Shown here piece by piece: positions 8,429 through 17,091 of a stretch of 49,696 bases of DNA. The DNA comes from CAWGCA01 sp963820955. GTDB taxonomy: Bacteria; Pseudomonadota; Gammaproteobacteria; Chromatiales; Chromatiaceae. The stretch's first letter is position 1; the number at the start of each line of letters is the position of its first letter. The stretch spans positions 1-49,696 of the forward strand of contig CAWGCA010000011.1 in assembly GCA_963820955.1 (NCBI GenBank). Direction: 5' to 3'. The position numbers and the translations under genes were made by a program. The notes below the pieces were generated by a model. It ran no database searches, was not told the origin of the DNA, and was given only the letters and a program-made list of their open reading frames with translations.

Positions 8429-8848
8429 TCAGCACAGAGATAGTCGCGGGTACTCTTGCGCCATCTTTTCCCAGAAACCTCCACTCCAGTCAAAGAGTAC
8501 CGCTAAGAACCAGTCTTCTGGTATCGCGCTGACTACAGCATCGACGATCCCCCTTCCGTTGCCCTTGCTGGCCGAGGTGAGCGCGTAGAACTGCACAGCC
8601 TTATTCGGAACATCGATTAGTAACTCGACGCCTATGATATTTTCTTTTCCGATGATTACGACCGGGTTCTTTTTACCGTCGTCAGAAAGGACGTTGGAAG
8701 CGACAATCCGCTTGGGAAAAATCTTGATGTATCGGAGATTTGGAATACTGGCAAGACTTTTAGCCAGACTCTCGAAGACCGGCTGAATATTCTTGACTGA
8801 GTGTGCCTTCCGAATGCGCTCACCATCAAGGAAATCATACTTGCTCAT
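8429..8848 (-). CDS. Hypothetical protein, 139 residues
   Basis: A strong AAGGAGG site lies just before the ATG, so this is very likely a real gene. The protein starts MSKYDFLDGERIRKAHSVKN and ends FWEKMAQEYPRLSLC. It alternates predicted helices and strands with no signal peptide or membrane segment (KNPVVIIGKENIIGVELLID looks like a beta hairpin). A conserved-looking PEDWFLAVLFDWSGGFWEK stretch near the end is the most distinctive part. I do not recognise the family. It is a monocistronic minus-strand gene between the phospholipase gene and a repeat. Confidence 0.7.
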   Translation of the reverse strand: MSKYDFLDGERIRKAHSVKNIQPVFESLAKSLASIPNLRYIKIFPKRIVASNVLSDDGKKNPVVIIGKENIIGVELLIDVPNKAVQFYALTSASKGNGRGIVDAVVSAIPEDWFLAVLFDWSGGFWEKMAQEYPRLSLC

Positions 8849-8973
8849 TGCGCCTCCTTGTAGACAATCCAGATTTATTGTCGCCTATATGCGCTGTACT
8901 CATTATCTCGCTCGGATGGCTCAATTGGCGAGTCCACCGTAATTATTTTAACCGTCGAAATTCAGGAGTTGGC

Positions 8974-9063
8974 CGGACTCCCGCCTACTGCACTGCAACA
9001 TTATGACGTGGCGCAATAAAATTCCTGAGTGATTTACTACGATGTCGGTACCCGACCCCTTTC
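8974..9063 (-). repeat. Dispersed repeat, single arm (tail type II)
   Basis: Starts GGCCGGACTCCCGCCTACTG, has a GCGCAATAAAATTCCTGAG middle and ends ACGATGTCGGTACCCGACCC. It belongs to the family described at 2606-2806 but carries the other tail, which contains the complement of CAATAGGCGGGAGTC. Confidence 0.75.
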
Positions 9064-9081
9064 GGACCTTCAGCGCCAAAC

Positions 9082-9105
9082 AAAAACGGCGACCGAAGCC
9101 GCCGT
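9082..9105 (-). terminator. Rho-independent terminator of the sorted-protein gene at 9129
   Basis: On the minus strand, CGGCGGCTTCGGTCGCCG is followed by TTTTTG, 24 bp past the stop codon of the gene that ends at 9129. Confidence 0.8.
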
Positions 9106-9128
9106 CTCTGTCGGTTTTTATCTGAGTG

Positions 9129-9668
9129 TTAAGCCGCTTTTTTCAGTCTGGCGATACCGACCAGTCCCAGCAGGCCGGAGCCGAAAAGCCAGACAGCGGC
9201 AGGGATGGGTATAGTCTCCAGGGCTATCGATGCGGAACTTCCCTCAGCCCAGAACGTGCTAGCAAAGTTTACCGTCACCGAATGCGCATCGAAGGTAATG
9301 GCGGAAGAAGACAAATTCGAGCCGACCGTGGTGAGGGTGAATCCCGTTATTTCAACAGGGGACGAGAAAAGGTCCCCAAATTGGATACGTCGCGGGCTTG
9401 GATCGCTAATACTCCCAATCCCTCCTACTCTTGCGATCAAGATACTGGATGCATCGAGATCTGCACTCCAGTTTGGCGTAGTGATCGAAATAGTGAATTC
9501 AGAACCGGGTCCAACCGTCGCCGAAGATGGCGCACAAGATACGAATGCATCGACATTCGTACAACTCACCGTTGTACCGACAAGGGATGCATGAGCTGCA
9601 TTGGGAAGCATTAATACAACTCCTAAAAAACCCAGCGCTGAAATCGTCTGCTGAAACCAATTTGACAT
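9129..9668 (-). CDS. Secreted protein with VPLPA-like exosortase sorting tail
   Basis: The ATG at 9668 is preceded at the right distance by GGAGG and gives 179 residues; an upstream GTG lies inside that ribosome-binding site and is unlikely. The signal peptide is hydrophobic (ALGFLGVVLMLPNAAHA). The body is a Ser/Thr-rich beta-type domain of unknown function with one possible disulfide pair (SCTNVDAFVSC). The C-terminus has IPIPAAVWLFGSGLLGLVG followed by IARLKK, the VPLPA-type variant of the PEP-CTERM signal. It should be exported and exosortase-processed. It lies just downstream of another VPLPA-type gene on the same strand. Confidence 0.85.
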   Translation of the reverse strand: MSNWFQQTISALGFLGVVLMLPNAAHASLVGTTVSCTNVDAFVSCAPSSATVGPGSEFTISITTPNWSADLDASSILIARVGGIGSISDPSPRRIQFGDLFSSPVEITGFTLTTVGSNLSSSAITFDAHSVTVNFASTFWAEGSSASIALETIPIPAAVWLFGSGLLGLVGIARLKKAA

Positions 9669-9740
9669 ATTACACACCTCCGAGAATAGGCGGCTCTATA
9701 GAGCAATGCATAGCGATGATGTTTGAGGGCTTGCGGTGAA

Positions 9741-10625
9741 TTATACGGCGATCTTACGCCTCCACCCTACAAACCCCATCAGACCAAGTGCTGAGCCAAA
9801 GAGCGGAAGAGCAGCAGGCACCGGGACAACCTGAAACGCCATAAAGTCGGCCCTGGTCCACAACTCACCGTCGAAGATCGCTGGATTTCCATTCAAGTCG
9901 ATTAAAATATTATTCGACGTGTCCTGAAGATCGATCAGTTCGAAGCTGGCTGTTATTTCATTACTGGTATCGTTTGACTTGCTTAGCATGAGGACAATCT
10001 GATCAAAAATTGCGATATCAGTTGTATTAGAAAGGTTGTAGCTATCGAGCAAATTGAATTTTCCCGCCGCGAAATCCGCTTCGCGAAATCCGACCATCCA
10101 ATCGCCCTGGGTGGTGAGAACCACACCCAGTTGAACGTTGTCATTGGGATCCAGATTATCGCTCTTAAAATCGGTTAGTCGAATACCATAGCGCTCTTGT
10201 CTTATATCCGGCTGTATCAGGTCGTAGACACCAGTCACTGTGAAGGTATCGTCGGTCTTGAGTCCCCTGCCCAGATCGGCCGAATCGTCACTGGTGTTGG
10301 TGGCCAACCTGGCCCGTTGCATCAGAAGCTGAGTCCCAGTGACCTCGCTCGTGGTGGGTTCACCCTGGGCCGTATCCAGAACGAGTTTACCGTTCTGTTC
10401 CGGGCCTGGCATCGGGTCGGGTTTGGTGAAATAACTAGCCTGTGTGCCACCCGAAACCAGGTTTTCGCTCGAAGGTGGCACAAAACCATCATTGAAAGGG
10501 TCTTCGAACCACGGGTTTCCATTTTTCGTGATCTGAAACTGGTCGATATAGAACGCCGTTGCGTTGACAGTCGTCGCCATGAGGACGCTGCCCAGTGCGG
10601 CTAATGCCGACAGACATATCTTCAT
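9741..10625 (-). CDS. Secreted protein with VPVPA sorting tail, 294 residues
   Basis: The signal peptide (LSALAALGSVLMATTVNA) is followed by a roughly 240-residue, Asp/Asn-rich body (FYIDQFQITKNGNPWFEDPF near the start) that looks like a beta-sandwich secreted domain, and the tail is VPVPAALPLFGSALGLMGF with a WRRK end. An AGGGAG site precedes the ATG. It is probably exported and exosortase-processed. The body is not a family I can name. It is upstream of the gene at 9129-9668 with a 72-bp gap, so the two may be co-transcribed and end at the terminator at 9082-9105. Confidence 0.85.
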   Translation of the reverse strand: MKICLSALAALGSVLMATTVNATAFYIDQFQITKNGNPWFEDPFNDGFVPPSSENLVSGGTQASYFTKPDPMPGPEQNGKLVLDTAQGEPTTSEVTGTQLLMQRARLATNTSDDSADLGRGLKTDDTFTVTGVYDLIQPDIRQERYGIRLTDFKSDNLDPNDNVQLGVVLTTQGDWMVGFREADFAAGKFNLLDSYNLSNTTDIAIFDQIVLMLSKSNDTSNEITASFELIDLQDTSNNILIDLNGNPAIFDGELWTRADFMAFQVVPVPAALPLFGSALGLMGFVGWRRKIAV

Positions 10626-10784
10626 AATCCCTCACTCCCTTGTATTGCTATCCAATAACCATGATATTAGTAATGAAAAGCATGATCTATGCCAGAATAT
10701 TCTTCTCATTCCTTTTCAGGCAGTTAGGGAAATTCATTCTTCGTTGGTCTAATCGAAACGTAAAATTACCTGACACTAAATCTC

Positions 10785-10809
10785 CAAAAAAGCCATTAAT
10801 GGCTCTTTT
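10785..10809. terminator. Possible bidirectional terminator-like hairpin
   Basis: AAAAAAGCCATTAATGGCTC followed by TTTT is a symmetrical hairpin with an A-run before and a T-run after. No gene ends right next to it on either strand, so its partner gene may have been lost. The surrounding 10626-11188 has no credible gene besides a repeat. Confidence 0.4.
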
Positions 10810-10904
10810 CCAGGATTATGCTACCAAGGAATCTGAAGGTGTGGTGGTGCGGCCCGCGAATGTCTTAGTTGTCGAAAATACACGCTCAGTTATCCGACGA
10901 AGGA

Positions 10905-10957
10905 AACTTACCGCATCGCAGAAATATGTTGCGGCGCAATAGGCGGGAGTCGGCCAA
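10905..10957 (+). repeat. Dispersed repeat, shortened copy (tail type II)
   Basis: ACCGCATCGCAGAAATATG joins directly to GTTGCGGCGCAATAGGCGGG and AGTCGGCC, so the middle of the element (ACTCAGGAATT) is missing. It is an internally deleted copy of the family. Confidence 0.6.
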
Positions 10958-11188
10958 TTCTAGTCCTTCTGTAGGTGGCTATGGATCATGTGCGAGCGGG
11001 AGAGGAGCAGGTCATCCCGGAGATAGAAGCCCCCGATTTCAATCTGGTGGAACGGCTAGATTTCATGCACAGTCAATATTTTTTTGCTTTCGCAATTACT
11101 AGTCACAATCATCGAGAAACATTGCACTGCTAAAATTTGAAGAGGAAGTGTTCTGCATGGAACTGACAACATATACGGAGGAAACCAG

Positions 11189-11593
11189 ATGAAAAGATCA
11201 ACCTATCTATCCATTTTCACGCTAGTCTTCGCACTGATTTGCGGCCCTGCGATGGCAGGCAAGGGTGGTCATCACGATGATTCGGACTCGCTTGAAATCG
11301 AGGGTCAGGCTGAACCGCTGCTCGGGCTGCTATACAGCGGTGAAGGGCTCGAATTTCAGGTACAGAGCACCGGATGCACGGAAAAGTCCCACTTTGTCGT
11401 ACAGCGGCTCAGCCCCGAAAGTCAGATCAGCTCGCAGCTGCTGCTGATTCGGGTAGTTCCGGACTATTGCGATGCCTATGTGCCTTTTGGCGTTAGGATC
11501 TCTTATAGTTACAAAGAACTGGGCTTGGAGGAGGACGAGCCATTCACCCTGCTGAATCCGTTATCCAACTATCGTGTCAGATTTTATGATTGA
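11189..11593 (+). CDS. Hypothetical secreted protein, 134 residues
   Basis: A clear CGGAGGAAA site precedes the ATG. The signal peptide (LSIFTLVFALICGPAMA) is followed by a His/Asp-rich mature start (GKGGHHDDSDSLEI) and a compact beta-rich domain with two cysteines (GCTEKSHF and DYCDAYV) that could form a disulfide. The His/Asp patch hints at metal binding but this is not established. It is probably periplasmic or secreted. I do not recognise the family. It stands alone and ends at the border of a minus-strand gene relic. Confidence 0.75.
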   Translation: MKRSTYLSIFTLVFALICGPAMAGKGGHHDDSDSLEIEGQAEPLLGLLYSGEGLEFQVQSTGCTEKSHFVVQRLSPESQISSQLLLIRVVPDYCDAYVPFGVRISYSYKELGLEEDEPFTLLNPLSNYRVRFYD

Positions 11594-11769
11594 GGCACGG
11601 TATTTTTACTGGTGTTGAGTGAAACCTCTCGCAACAGATCCATGGGGCCTGTGCGGCGAATGGTGTCGAGCCCAGTTTTATCCTTCACGAATAGCGAACC
11701 CACATAGCCCAAGGCATTGACCGAGATGCCCTGGGTGAACTCCTGACTTCTCGGTACCAGCAGCATCCA
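11584..11769 (-). pseudogene. C-terminal relic of an ATP adenylyltransferase (Ap4A phosphorylase)
   Basis: The translated piece WMLLVPRSQEFTQGISVNAL, continuing GYVGSLFVKDKTGLDTI and GPMDLLREVS, matches my memory of the C-terminal domain of Ap4A phosphorylases (a W-M/L-L-V-PRS start, then INALGY/F.G.L.VK and a GP..LL end). The upstream side (higher coordinates) does not continue as a recognisable protein, so only the last 50-60 residues survive. It overlaps the end of the small secreted-protein gene by 10 bp. The rest of 11770-12297 holds no gene I can support. Confidence 0.45.
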
Positions 11770-12159
11770 GCAGCCGTGTTGGCCGTTTCCTGGATCGGGA
11801 GGGATTACTGGGGCGGGATGCCGAGAACAGTTAGATGGCCTTGGATACAGCGGATGACGATCTGATTAGTGTACTGCAGGGTCATTCGATTACGCATCGG
11901 ATTGCCCTGGGGTCACGCTAGCGGAAACGCAGTAACCAATTGATCCCACCTCGATAAGCCTGCCCTGAGCTGGAGAGAGGCGGCTACAGGCTACATCACC
12001 ACTCGGCTAACTCAACACCTTGCTGTCGAAAAATGTGTCCTCTTTCGGGCTAGGGGGGTGTACTTTTTGACTGGCTGGGGAAATGGGGTGGGGGCAAATA
12101 GTGAGAAGCGGACACAGGAATGTGGAGACATAAGCCTACCTATTACCCTGCCTTCTAAA

Positions 12160-12215
12160 AAAGTTTTCAGAAAATCCTGAGCAATTTAGTCAGATGACTA
12201 GAGACGACCCAAATC
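12160..12215 (-). repeat. Dispersed repeat, degraded copy
   Basis: Holds AAAATCCTGAGCAATTTAGT, then CAGATGACTAGAGACGACCC, which matches the core and end of the family with several changes. It lies upstream of the CPBP protease gene. Confidence 0.5.
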
Positions 12216-12297
12216 AGACGACTAAGTTTCATGCCGATCTGCGTTATGCACCAAATAAAACTATATTTTAAGTAGAGGGAATAGAGAGAATTTCGAG

Positions 12298-12852
12298 ATG
12301 TCCAGGTCGGAAATATTCCGGCGTATCTTAATCGGCCTCTCGATTGTCTTGCTGTTTTGTGCGACAAAGAACTATCTATCGTTTCTGCTCAGCGGTTCTG
12401 TCTGGTGCGAATATCTGTGTCCTTCGGCTTTCGGGTGGCAGTTTATTGAAGATATACCCGGCCTGAAGCAGTTGTTTATGGTGCAAAAGGCTCTATTGCG
12501 ATTACCCCAAACTGCTGTGGATCAGTACATCTCTGATCAGTGCAACTTGGTCACTTACCTTATAACCGCTCCCATTGTTGAAGAAATAATCTACCGCGGC
12601 CCCATGTATCTGACTCGCAATCGATCAGATGGATTAATCTGGTGGTTAACTGGCTTGATCTTGGCATGTGTATTTTCCCTGAGCCATGGACGAAGTGGCA
12701 TCGCCCTTTTACCCTTAATTGCTTTAGGTGTATGCAACCTGTGGTTAGTGGCACGAACAAAACACTTCTGGCCCGCGATATCTCTCCATTTTCTGTACAA
12801 TTTTTTCTTTGTGTCAGTGATTCTCTTTCAGTCCCCCTGGGTTGCCGACTAA
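12298..12852 (+). CDS. CPBP-family intramembrane metalloprotease
   Basis: The 184-residue membrane protein has about four hydrophobic segments and the three motifs of the CPBP (CAAX protease/bacteriocin-processing) family: E95-E96xxxR100 in APIVEEIIYRG, a histidine in FSLSHG (His130), and H164xxxN168 in ISLHFLYNF. These residues form the active site in the family, so it is probably a functional glutamate-type or metal-dependent intramembrane protease. Family members process prenylated or signal-bearing peptides or confer bacteriocin self-immunity; the substrate here is unknown. No bacteriocin gene is visible beside it. The start is preceded by a modest purine-rich region. Confidence 0.85.
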   Translation: MSRSEIFRRILIGLSIVLLFCATKNYLSFLLSGSVWCEYLCPSAFGWQFIEDIPGLKQLFMVQKALLRLPQTAVDQYISDQCNLVTYLITAPIVEEIIYRGPMYLTRNRSDGLIWWLTGLILACVFSLSHGRSGIALLPLIALGVCNLWLVARTKHFWPAISLHFLYNFFFVSVILFQSPWVAD

Positions 12853-13435
12853 CTCAATAATATTCAGGTGAATTAGTGACGGCTAAAAGACTTGGATCGA
12901 CCCCTTTCCGCCGGACAGCAGTTGGTCCAGAATGGCGGAAATGTACTGGAACCGGTCATTCCCATAGGAGATCTTGGACGGGTACTATTGTTAAGGGTTC
13001 TCAGACGCCATTCGGTAGCACGCATCCTTTCTGGCTTAAAGTAGGATAGTGGTTACTGCTTGTTAACCAGGACAATTCTGTAACCATGAGAGTCAACACG
13101 CCCAAGTTCATCTTGCTACCTTGATTTTCTAAAGGTAGAAGAGCCGGGAATCCGCAACCATAATTGGCTTTGCCACCAGAGGGAGAGGATTCTCGGAATC
13201 TACAGGCTGGCAATCCAAACTCAAAGGAGAATACCAAAACAAAACTAAGCAACAAGCATCATGCTGACCCTGATAGCAAGTGCTGTATCCCCGAGACGTT
13301 CGGGAGCCATCATCAGGGGACGATGAAGACAAAAAAGGCCCGAGGTCCAATTTGTACGGCGAAGAACGGGTTTTTGTGTGTAAGGTGCTTTTAACCAAAC
13401 TCTAGGTAATTGAAAGCGAGAGGAGAGTCTGCATC
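12853..13435. other. Intergenic region before the gamma-glutamyltransferase gene
   Basis: No gene is supported. The stretch contains one copy of the GTTAAGGGTTCTCAGACGCC motif (12990-13009). The last 30 bp carry the GAGGAGA ribosome-binding site of the next gene. Confidence 0.4.
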
Positions 13436-15268
13436 ATGTACAGATATATTGCTCTAGCCTGCGCGGTGACCATGCTGTTTACGCCGCTTGTAACCCCTGC
13501 ACAGGAACTCCCAACTGCGGTCTCCAAGACCCGGGAAATGGTAGTGACGGCCAATCCGCTGGCAACCTCTGCTGGCGAGAAGATTTTGAAGATTGGCGGA
13601 ACTGCCGCCGATGCCATGGTGGCCGTGCAGGCCGTTCTGGGGTTGGTTGAGCCCCAATCCAGTGGGCTTGGCGGTGGCGCTTTCGTTGTGTACTACGACG
13701 CCGCTACGGATACCCTCACAACCTTCGACGCCCGTGAGAAGGCACCGTCCGCGGCGACGGAAGACCGATTCTCCGGCCTGGGCTTTCGTACCGCCTGGCA
13801 AAGCGGGCTCTCTGTCGGGGTTCCAGGTACACCCCGCATGATGGAGGCAGTACACCACCGATATGGTCGCCTACCCTGGAAACCTCTGTTCAATCCAGCC
13901 AAGACAATGGCTCAGAAAGGATTCGAACTTACCGAACGGACCAGCTCGCAGGTAGCAGGGTTGCTTGAACGAAATACTTCCTGCGACGAGCGGTTATATT
14001 TCCGTGATCCGACGGCATTCGCCTATTTCGCAGAGGACTGCGAAGCCAAGCCCGCGGGCACCCTAATGAAAAATAAAGCCTACGCGAATACGCTTAAGGC
14101 TATCGCCAACAAAGGTAGTGACGGTTTCTATATTGGAAAAATTGCCGAGGACATCGCCGCTGCGGTTCAGGGGGATCTAGCGATCGCTGGCGACATGACC
14201 ATAGAAGACCTCGCCAATTACGACGTCGTTGAGCGAGATCCTGTGTGTATCGATTACCGCGGCCACAACGTCTGCGGCATGGGCCCGCCCTCTTCAGGTG
14301 CGCTGGCGGTGGGGCAGATACTCGGCATTCTGGAGAACTTCGAGTTGATGGACGATCCGTTGGAGGTAAAGAACGTCCACCTGTTTACCCAGGCAGGACG
14401 TTTGGCGTTTGCCGACCGTGGCTTGTACGTTGCTGATACCGATTTCGTCACCGTTCCCGTCGAAGGCATGCTCGACAAGGACTATCTTGCTGAGCGTGCT
14501 GCGATGATTGGCCCAAATGATATGGGCCAGGCCGAGCCAGGAAAACTGGACGGTTTCAATCCCTATGCCCCCGACAATACAGCCAAGGACAGCGGCACCA
14601 GCCATGTTTCCATCGTCGATCGTTACGGCAATGCTTTGTCAATGACCACCACCATCGAAAGTTCGTTCGGCAACGGTGTCATGGTGCATGGTTTTCTGCT
14701 CAACAATGAGCTGACCGATTTCTCTTTCCGGTTCGAAGAAGAAGACGAGGATGGGAATATAACACCGATCGCAAATCGCGTGCAGGCCAATAAGCGGCCC
14801 CGCAGTTCCATGTCGCCGACCATAGTGTTCGACCATGAAGGTAAGGTGGAACTGGTGACAGGGTCACCTGGTGGTTCGCGCATCATCGGCTATACAGCGC
14901 AGTCGATCGTGAACGTTATCGACTTCGGACTGGATCCCCAAGAGGCGATCAATGTACCCCACTACATGAACCGCAACGGACGCACCGATATCGAGGAGCC
15001 CATTCCCGGGATCACACTTGATTACGATGCCGATGCACTGAGGACGGCATTGATCGCGCGGGAGCACAGCCAGCTTCCAAATCTAGATCCGGAAGATCCG
15101 GACCAGGTGGGGATCATCGCCCAGACTAGTGGCCTATCGCTAATTCTAGTCACCGAAGACGGTCTGGTGGGCGGGGCCGACAAGCGCCGTGATGGTACTG
15201 TGGGTGGCTCGGATTTTCCGGGCAAATCGAAGCACGGAAAATCGAAGCACGGAAAATCGAAGCACTGA
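13436..15268 (+). CDS. ggt: Gamma-glutamyltransferase (glutathione hydrolase)
   Basis: The 610-residue precursor has a signal peptide (IALACAVTMLFTPLVTPAQ) and a complete GGT fold, so it should act in the periplasm on glutathione and gamma-glutamyl conjugates. Arg100 (FDAREKAP) matches the substrate-carboxylate arginine. The autocleavage site is just before Thr388 in KDSGTSHVSIVD, the N-terminal nucleophile of the small subunit. The glycine motif GSPGGSRI is also present. The length is slightly above the usual 560-580, mainly because of a basic tail with three GKSKH-type repeats at the very end. A GAGGAGA site precedes the ATG. It is a single-gene unit. Confidence 0.95.
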   Translation: MYRYIALACAVTMLFTPLVTPAQELPTAVSKTREMVVTANPLATSAGEKILKIGGTAADAMVAVQAVLGLVEPQSSGLGGGAFVVYYDAATDTLTTFDAREKAPSAATEDRFSGLGFRTAWQSGLSVGVPGTPRMMEAVHHRYGRLPWKPLFNPAKTMAQKGFELTERTSSQVAGLLERNTSCDERLYFRDPTAFAYFAEDCEAKPAGTLMKNKAYANTLKAIANKGSDGFYIGKIAEDIAAAVQGDLAIAGDMTIEDLANYDVVERDPVCIDYRGHNVCGMGPPSSGALAVGQILGILENFELMDDPLEVKNVHLFTQAGRLAFADRGLYVADTDFVTVPVEGMLDKDYLAERAAMIGPNDMGQAEPGKLDGFNPYAPDNTAKDSGTSHVSIVDRYGNALSMTTTIESSFGNGVMVHGFLLNNELTDFSFRFEEEDEDGNITPIANRVQANKRPRSSMSPTIVFDHEGKVELVTGSPGGSRIIGYTAQSIVNVIDFGLDPQEAINVPHYMNRNGRTDIEEPIPGITLDYDADALRTALIAREHSQLPNLDPEDPDQVGIIAQTSGLSLILVTEDGLVGGADKRRDGTVGGSDFPGKSKHGKSKHGKSKH

Positions 15269-15499
15269 GCTACCGGTCTTGGGGCACAAGCATTAGCGAA
15301 TATAAGGGAGGGATGGAGAGGACGAACCGGAACGCACTGCGGTTTCTCTCTCCATCCGGATTCTCCCATTGTGCGAATACCTGTGGTAGGTCGGGTCGTC
15401 AATGGTCATATTCCGGCAAGATGGGATTGAAAGGTCAGTAAACGAATGGCAGCAGTACAAACTTGCCATTCACTACCAATTTGCGAATGGCGGCGCAGG

Positions 15500-15592
15500 T
15501 GGCCGAACCTTGCCTATTGCGGTGCGACATTATTGTTCGCCGCAATAAATTTCCTGAGTGATTTACTCGGATAAGTATTTCCGACCCATCTG
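15500..15592 (-). repeat. Dispersed repeat, single arm (tail type II)
   Basis: GGCCGAACCTTGCCTATTGC, then GCCGCAATAAATTTCCTGAG and ATTTACTCGG, ending TTCCGACCCA. The rest of 15269-15773 holds a weak inverted repeat after ggt (GGATGGAGAG...CTCTCCATCC, about 15309-15357, with no T-run) and no gene. Confidence 0.7.
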
Positions 15593-15724
15593 AGACATTC
15601 CAGGGCTTCGAGCGCGCTAAATGGACCCCTTAACTCCTTACTGGCAGTTCAATTGACAATTCTTTGCGAATTTTGTGCAAAATAACCTATCTCGGATTAA
15701 AAAATATTTTGATCTCCCACAAAG

Positions 15725-15747
15725 AAAAACCCCGCTCAGCAGGGTTT
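15725..15747 (-). terminator. Rho-independent terminator of the sorted-protein gene at 15774
   Basis: On the minus strand AAACCCTGCTGAGCGGGGTT is followed by more T residues, 27 bp past the stop codon. Confidence 0.85.
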
Positions 15748-15773
15748 CTCAGAAAGCTATCCCAGATTGCCTC

Positions 15774-16568
15774 TTATTTGCGTCGAAGGAACCCTAACCC
15801 TACGATACCGATACCAAAAAGCGCTAAGATTCCTGGTTCTGGTACGACAACTATTCCTCCTTCTTGCTCAAATCCTGCGTACCTCACTTGTTCTTGAGAA
15901 TAGTTATAGAATCCAAATTGACCTGATGTATAGCTTGAGTCATTTACTGTTACGTCCCACAGAATCCCTGACGTAACTGTATCCGTGACAATTATCGTAA
16001 ACTCTCCAGGGTTTACATTAAAGTCAAGGTGAAAATCATAAAGCCGCCCATCTACCCAACCCTTGTCGCTGCCATGATTCGTCGCTAAGATCGAGTCTAA
16101 TCCAGCAAAGCTAGCCGCGTTCACATTCTCCCAAAAAGCCCCCAAAGATAGATCAGTAAGACCGTCTCCAGTTGCTCCAGAGTATTTTTTTATCGACATA
16201 CCTTCGTTGGCATCTGAACCGTCATACACATTGTTTTGTGTATTTTGTTTCCAGTCGAAAAGATAAAAATTGCTCGAGTTTTGATACCCGAACACAAACC
16301 CCATGAAATCATCGTCGGAGCCAGTTAGCACCTGCCATGACCCGTCAATCTCATAACTCGTTTGGTTAAGGTTATTTAGGAAAAATGAAGGATCTGCGTT
16401 TATTGTTTGCGTTACCTCAGTGTTGCCTCCTCCTAATACCCAGTTACCTGCTGGTTGGCCACCAGGGAAATTGAGAGTGAGAGGAGACCAAGAAGAGAGG
16501 TCGACGGGTACGGCGTTAGCCATAGAAGTCGCAGTAAGTAAGACTACAGCAGAAAGAATCCGTTTCAT
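15774..16568 (-). CDS. PEP-CTERM secreted protein with thrombospondin-C-like domain
   Basis: I chose the ATG at 16568 (MKRILSAVVLLTATSMANA), which is both a clean signal peptide and preceded by GAGGTGAAA; 15 further upstream residues look spurious. The body (DDFMGFVFGYQNSSNFYLFD with a following WKQ) matches the pattern of thrombospondin type 3/COMP C-terminal-like domains seen in bacterial secreted proteins, with Asp/Asn-rich probable calcium sites. The tail is a standard PEP-CTERM signal (VPEPGILALFGIGIVGLGF plus LRRK). It is probably exported and exosortase-processed; the ligand is unknown. Confidence 0.85.
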   Translation of the reverse strand: MKRILSAVVLLTATSMANAVPVDLSSWSPLTLNFPGGQPAGNWVLGGGNTEVTQTINADPSFFLNNLNQTSYEIDGSWQVLTGSDDDFMGFVFGYQNSSNFYLFDWKQNTQNNVYDGSDANEGMSIKKYSGATGDGLTDLSLGAFWENVNAASFAGLDSILATNHGSDKGWVDGRLYDFHLDFNVNPGEFTIIVTDTVTSGILWDVTVNDSSYTSGQFGFYNYSQEQVRYAGFEQEGGIVVVPEPGILALFGIGIVGLGFLRRK

Positions 16569-16910
16569 TATTTTCACCTCAAGCTTGATGGTCGCATGTT
16601 CAAACCTACACATTCCTTAAAGCAGCAGATTTCGAGCCAAATTTTATATTGTTTTAAATATCAATATGTTTGCTCTTAGCTAGGTTTCTAGCTTAAGACT
16701 GAATGTAAAAAATACTGACGGTAAAAACTCTGGCAATTTGTTTCCAATAACTTTGTTTGATACGGGCTTAAAATCTTTCAGATGTATATAACGCTATCGA
16801 TACATCATCGATGTTTACCTGTTCTGAATTGCAGGCTGAGAGGTATTTCGTGTTGAATCGAAAGGACCTCCAAGCGCCGAGTATAAGAGTGTGTGCGAAG
16901 GTCTTGAATT

Positions 16911-17030
16911 GGCCGCTTCGGATCATCACAGTGGATTACTCAGGAATTACCGAGCGCTATGTTGTTCTGATTGGGTTTAAGTGGTGATAAGCTCGATTGA
17001 TAAGACAGTCCTCGGCCAGAAAAAGACATA
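16911..17030 (+). repeat. Dispersed repeat, single arm (tail type I)
   Basis: GGCCGCTTCGGATCATCACA, GGATTACTCAGGAATTACCG, then GATTGGGTTTAAGTGGTGAT and AAGCTCGATTGATAAG before CGGCCA. It is the reverse-complement orientation of the arm at 32331. It directly precedes the copy B duplicated segment. Confidence 0.8.
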
Positions 17031-17041
17031 CAAGCACCGAT

Positions 17042-17066
17042 AAAAAACCCGGCACTAGGCCGGGTC
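17042..17066 (-). terminator. Rho-independent terminator of the copy B gene
   Basis: ACCCGGCACTAGGCCGGGT with an A-run before it is the minus-strand hairpin-plus-T-run also found at 1385-1411. Confidence 0.85.
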
Positions 17067-17091
17067 AAATGGTATTCGATAGTTCTTATTC

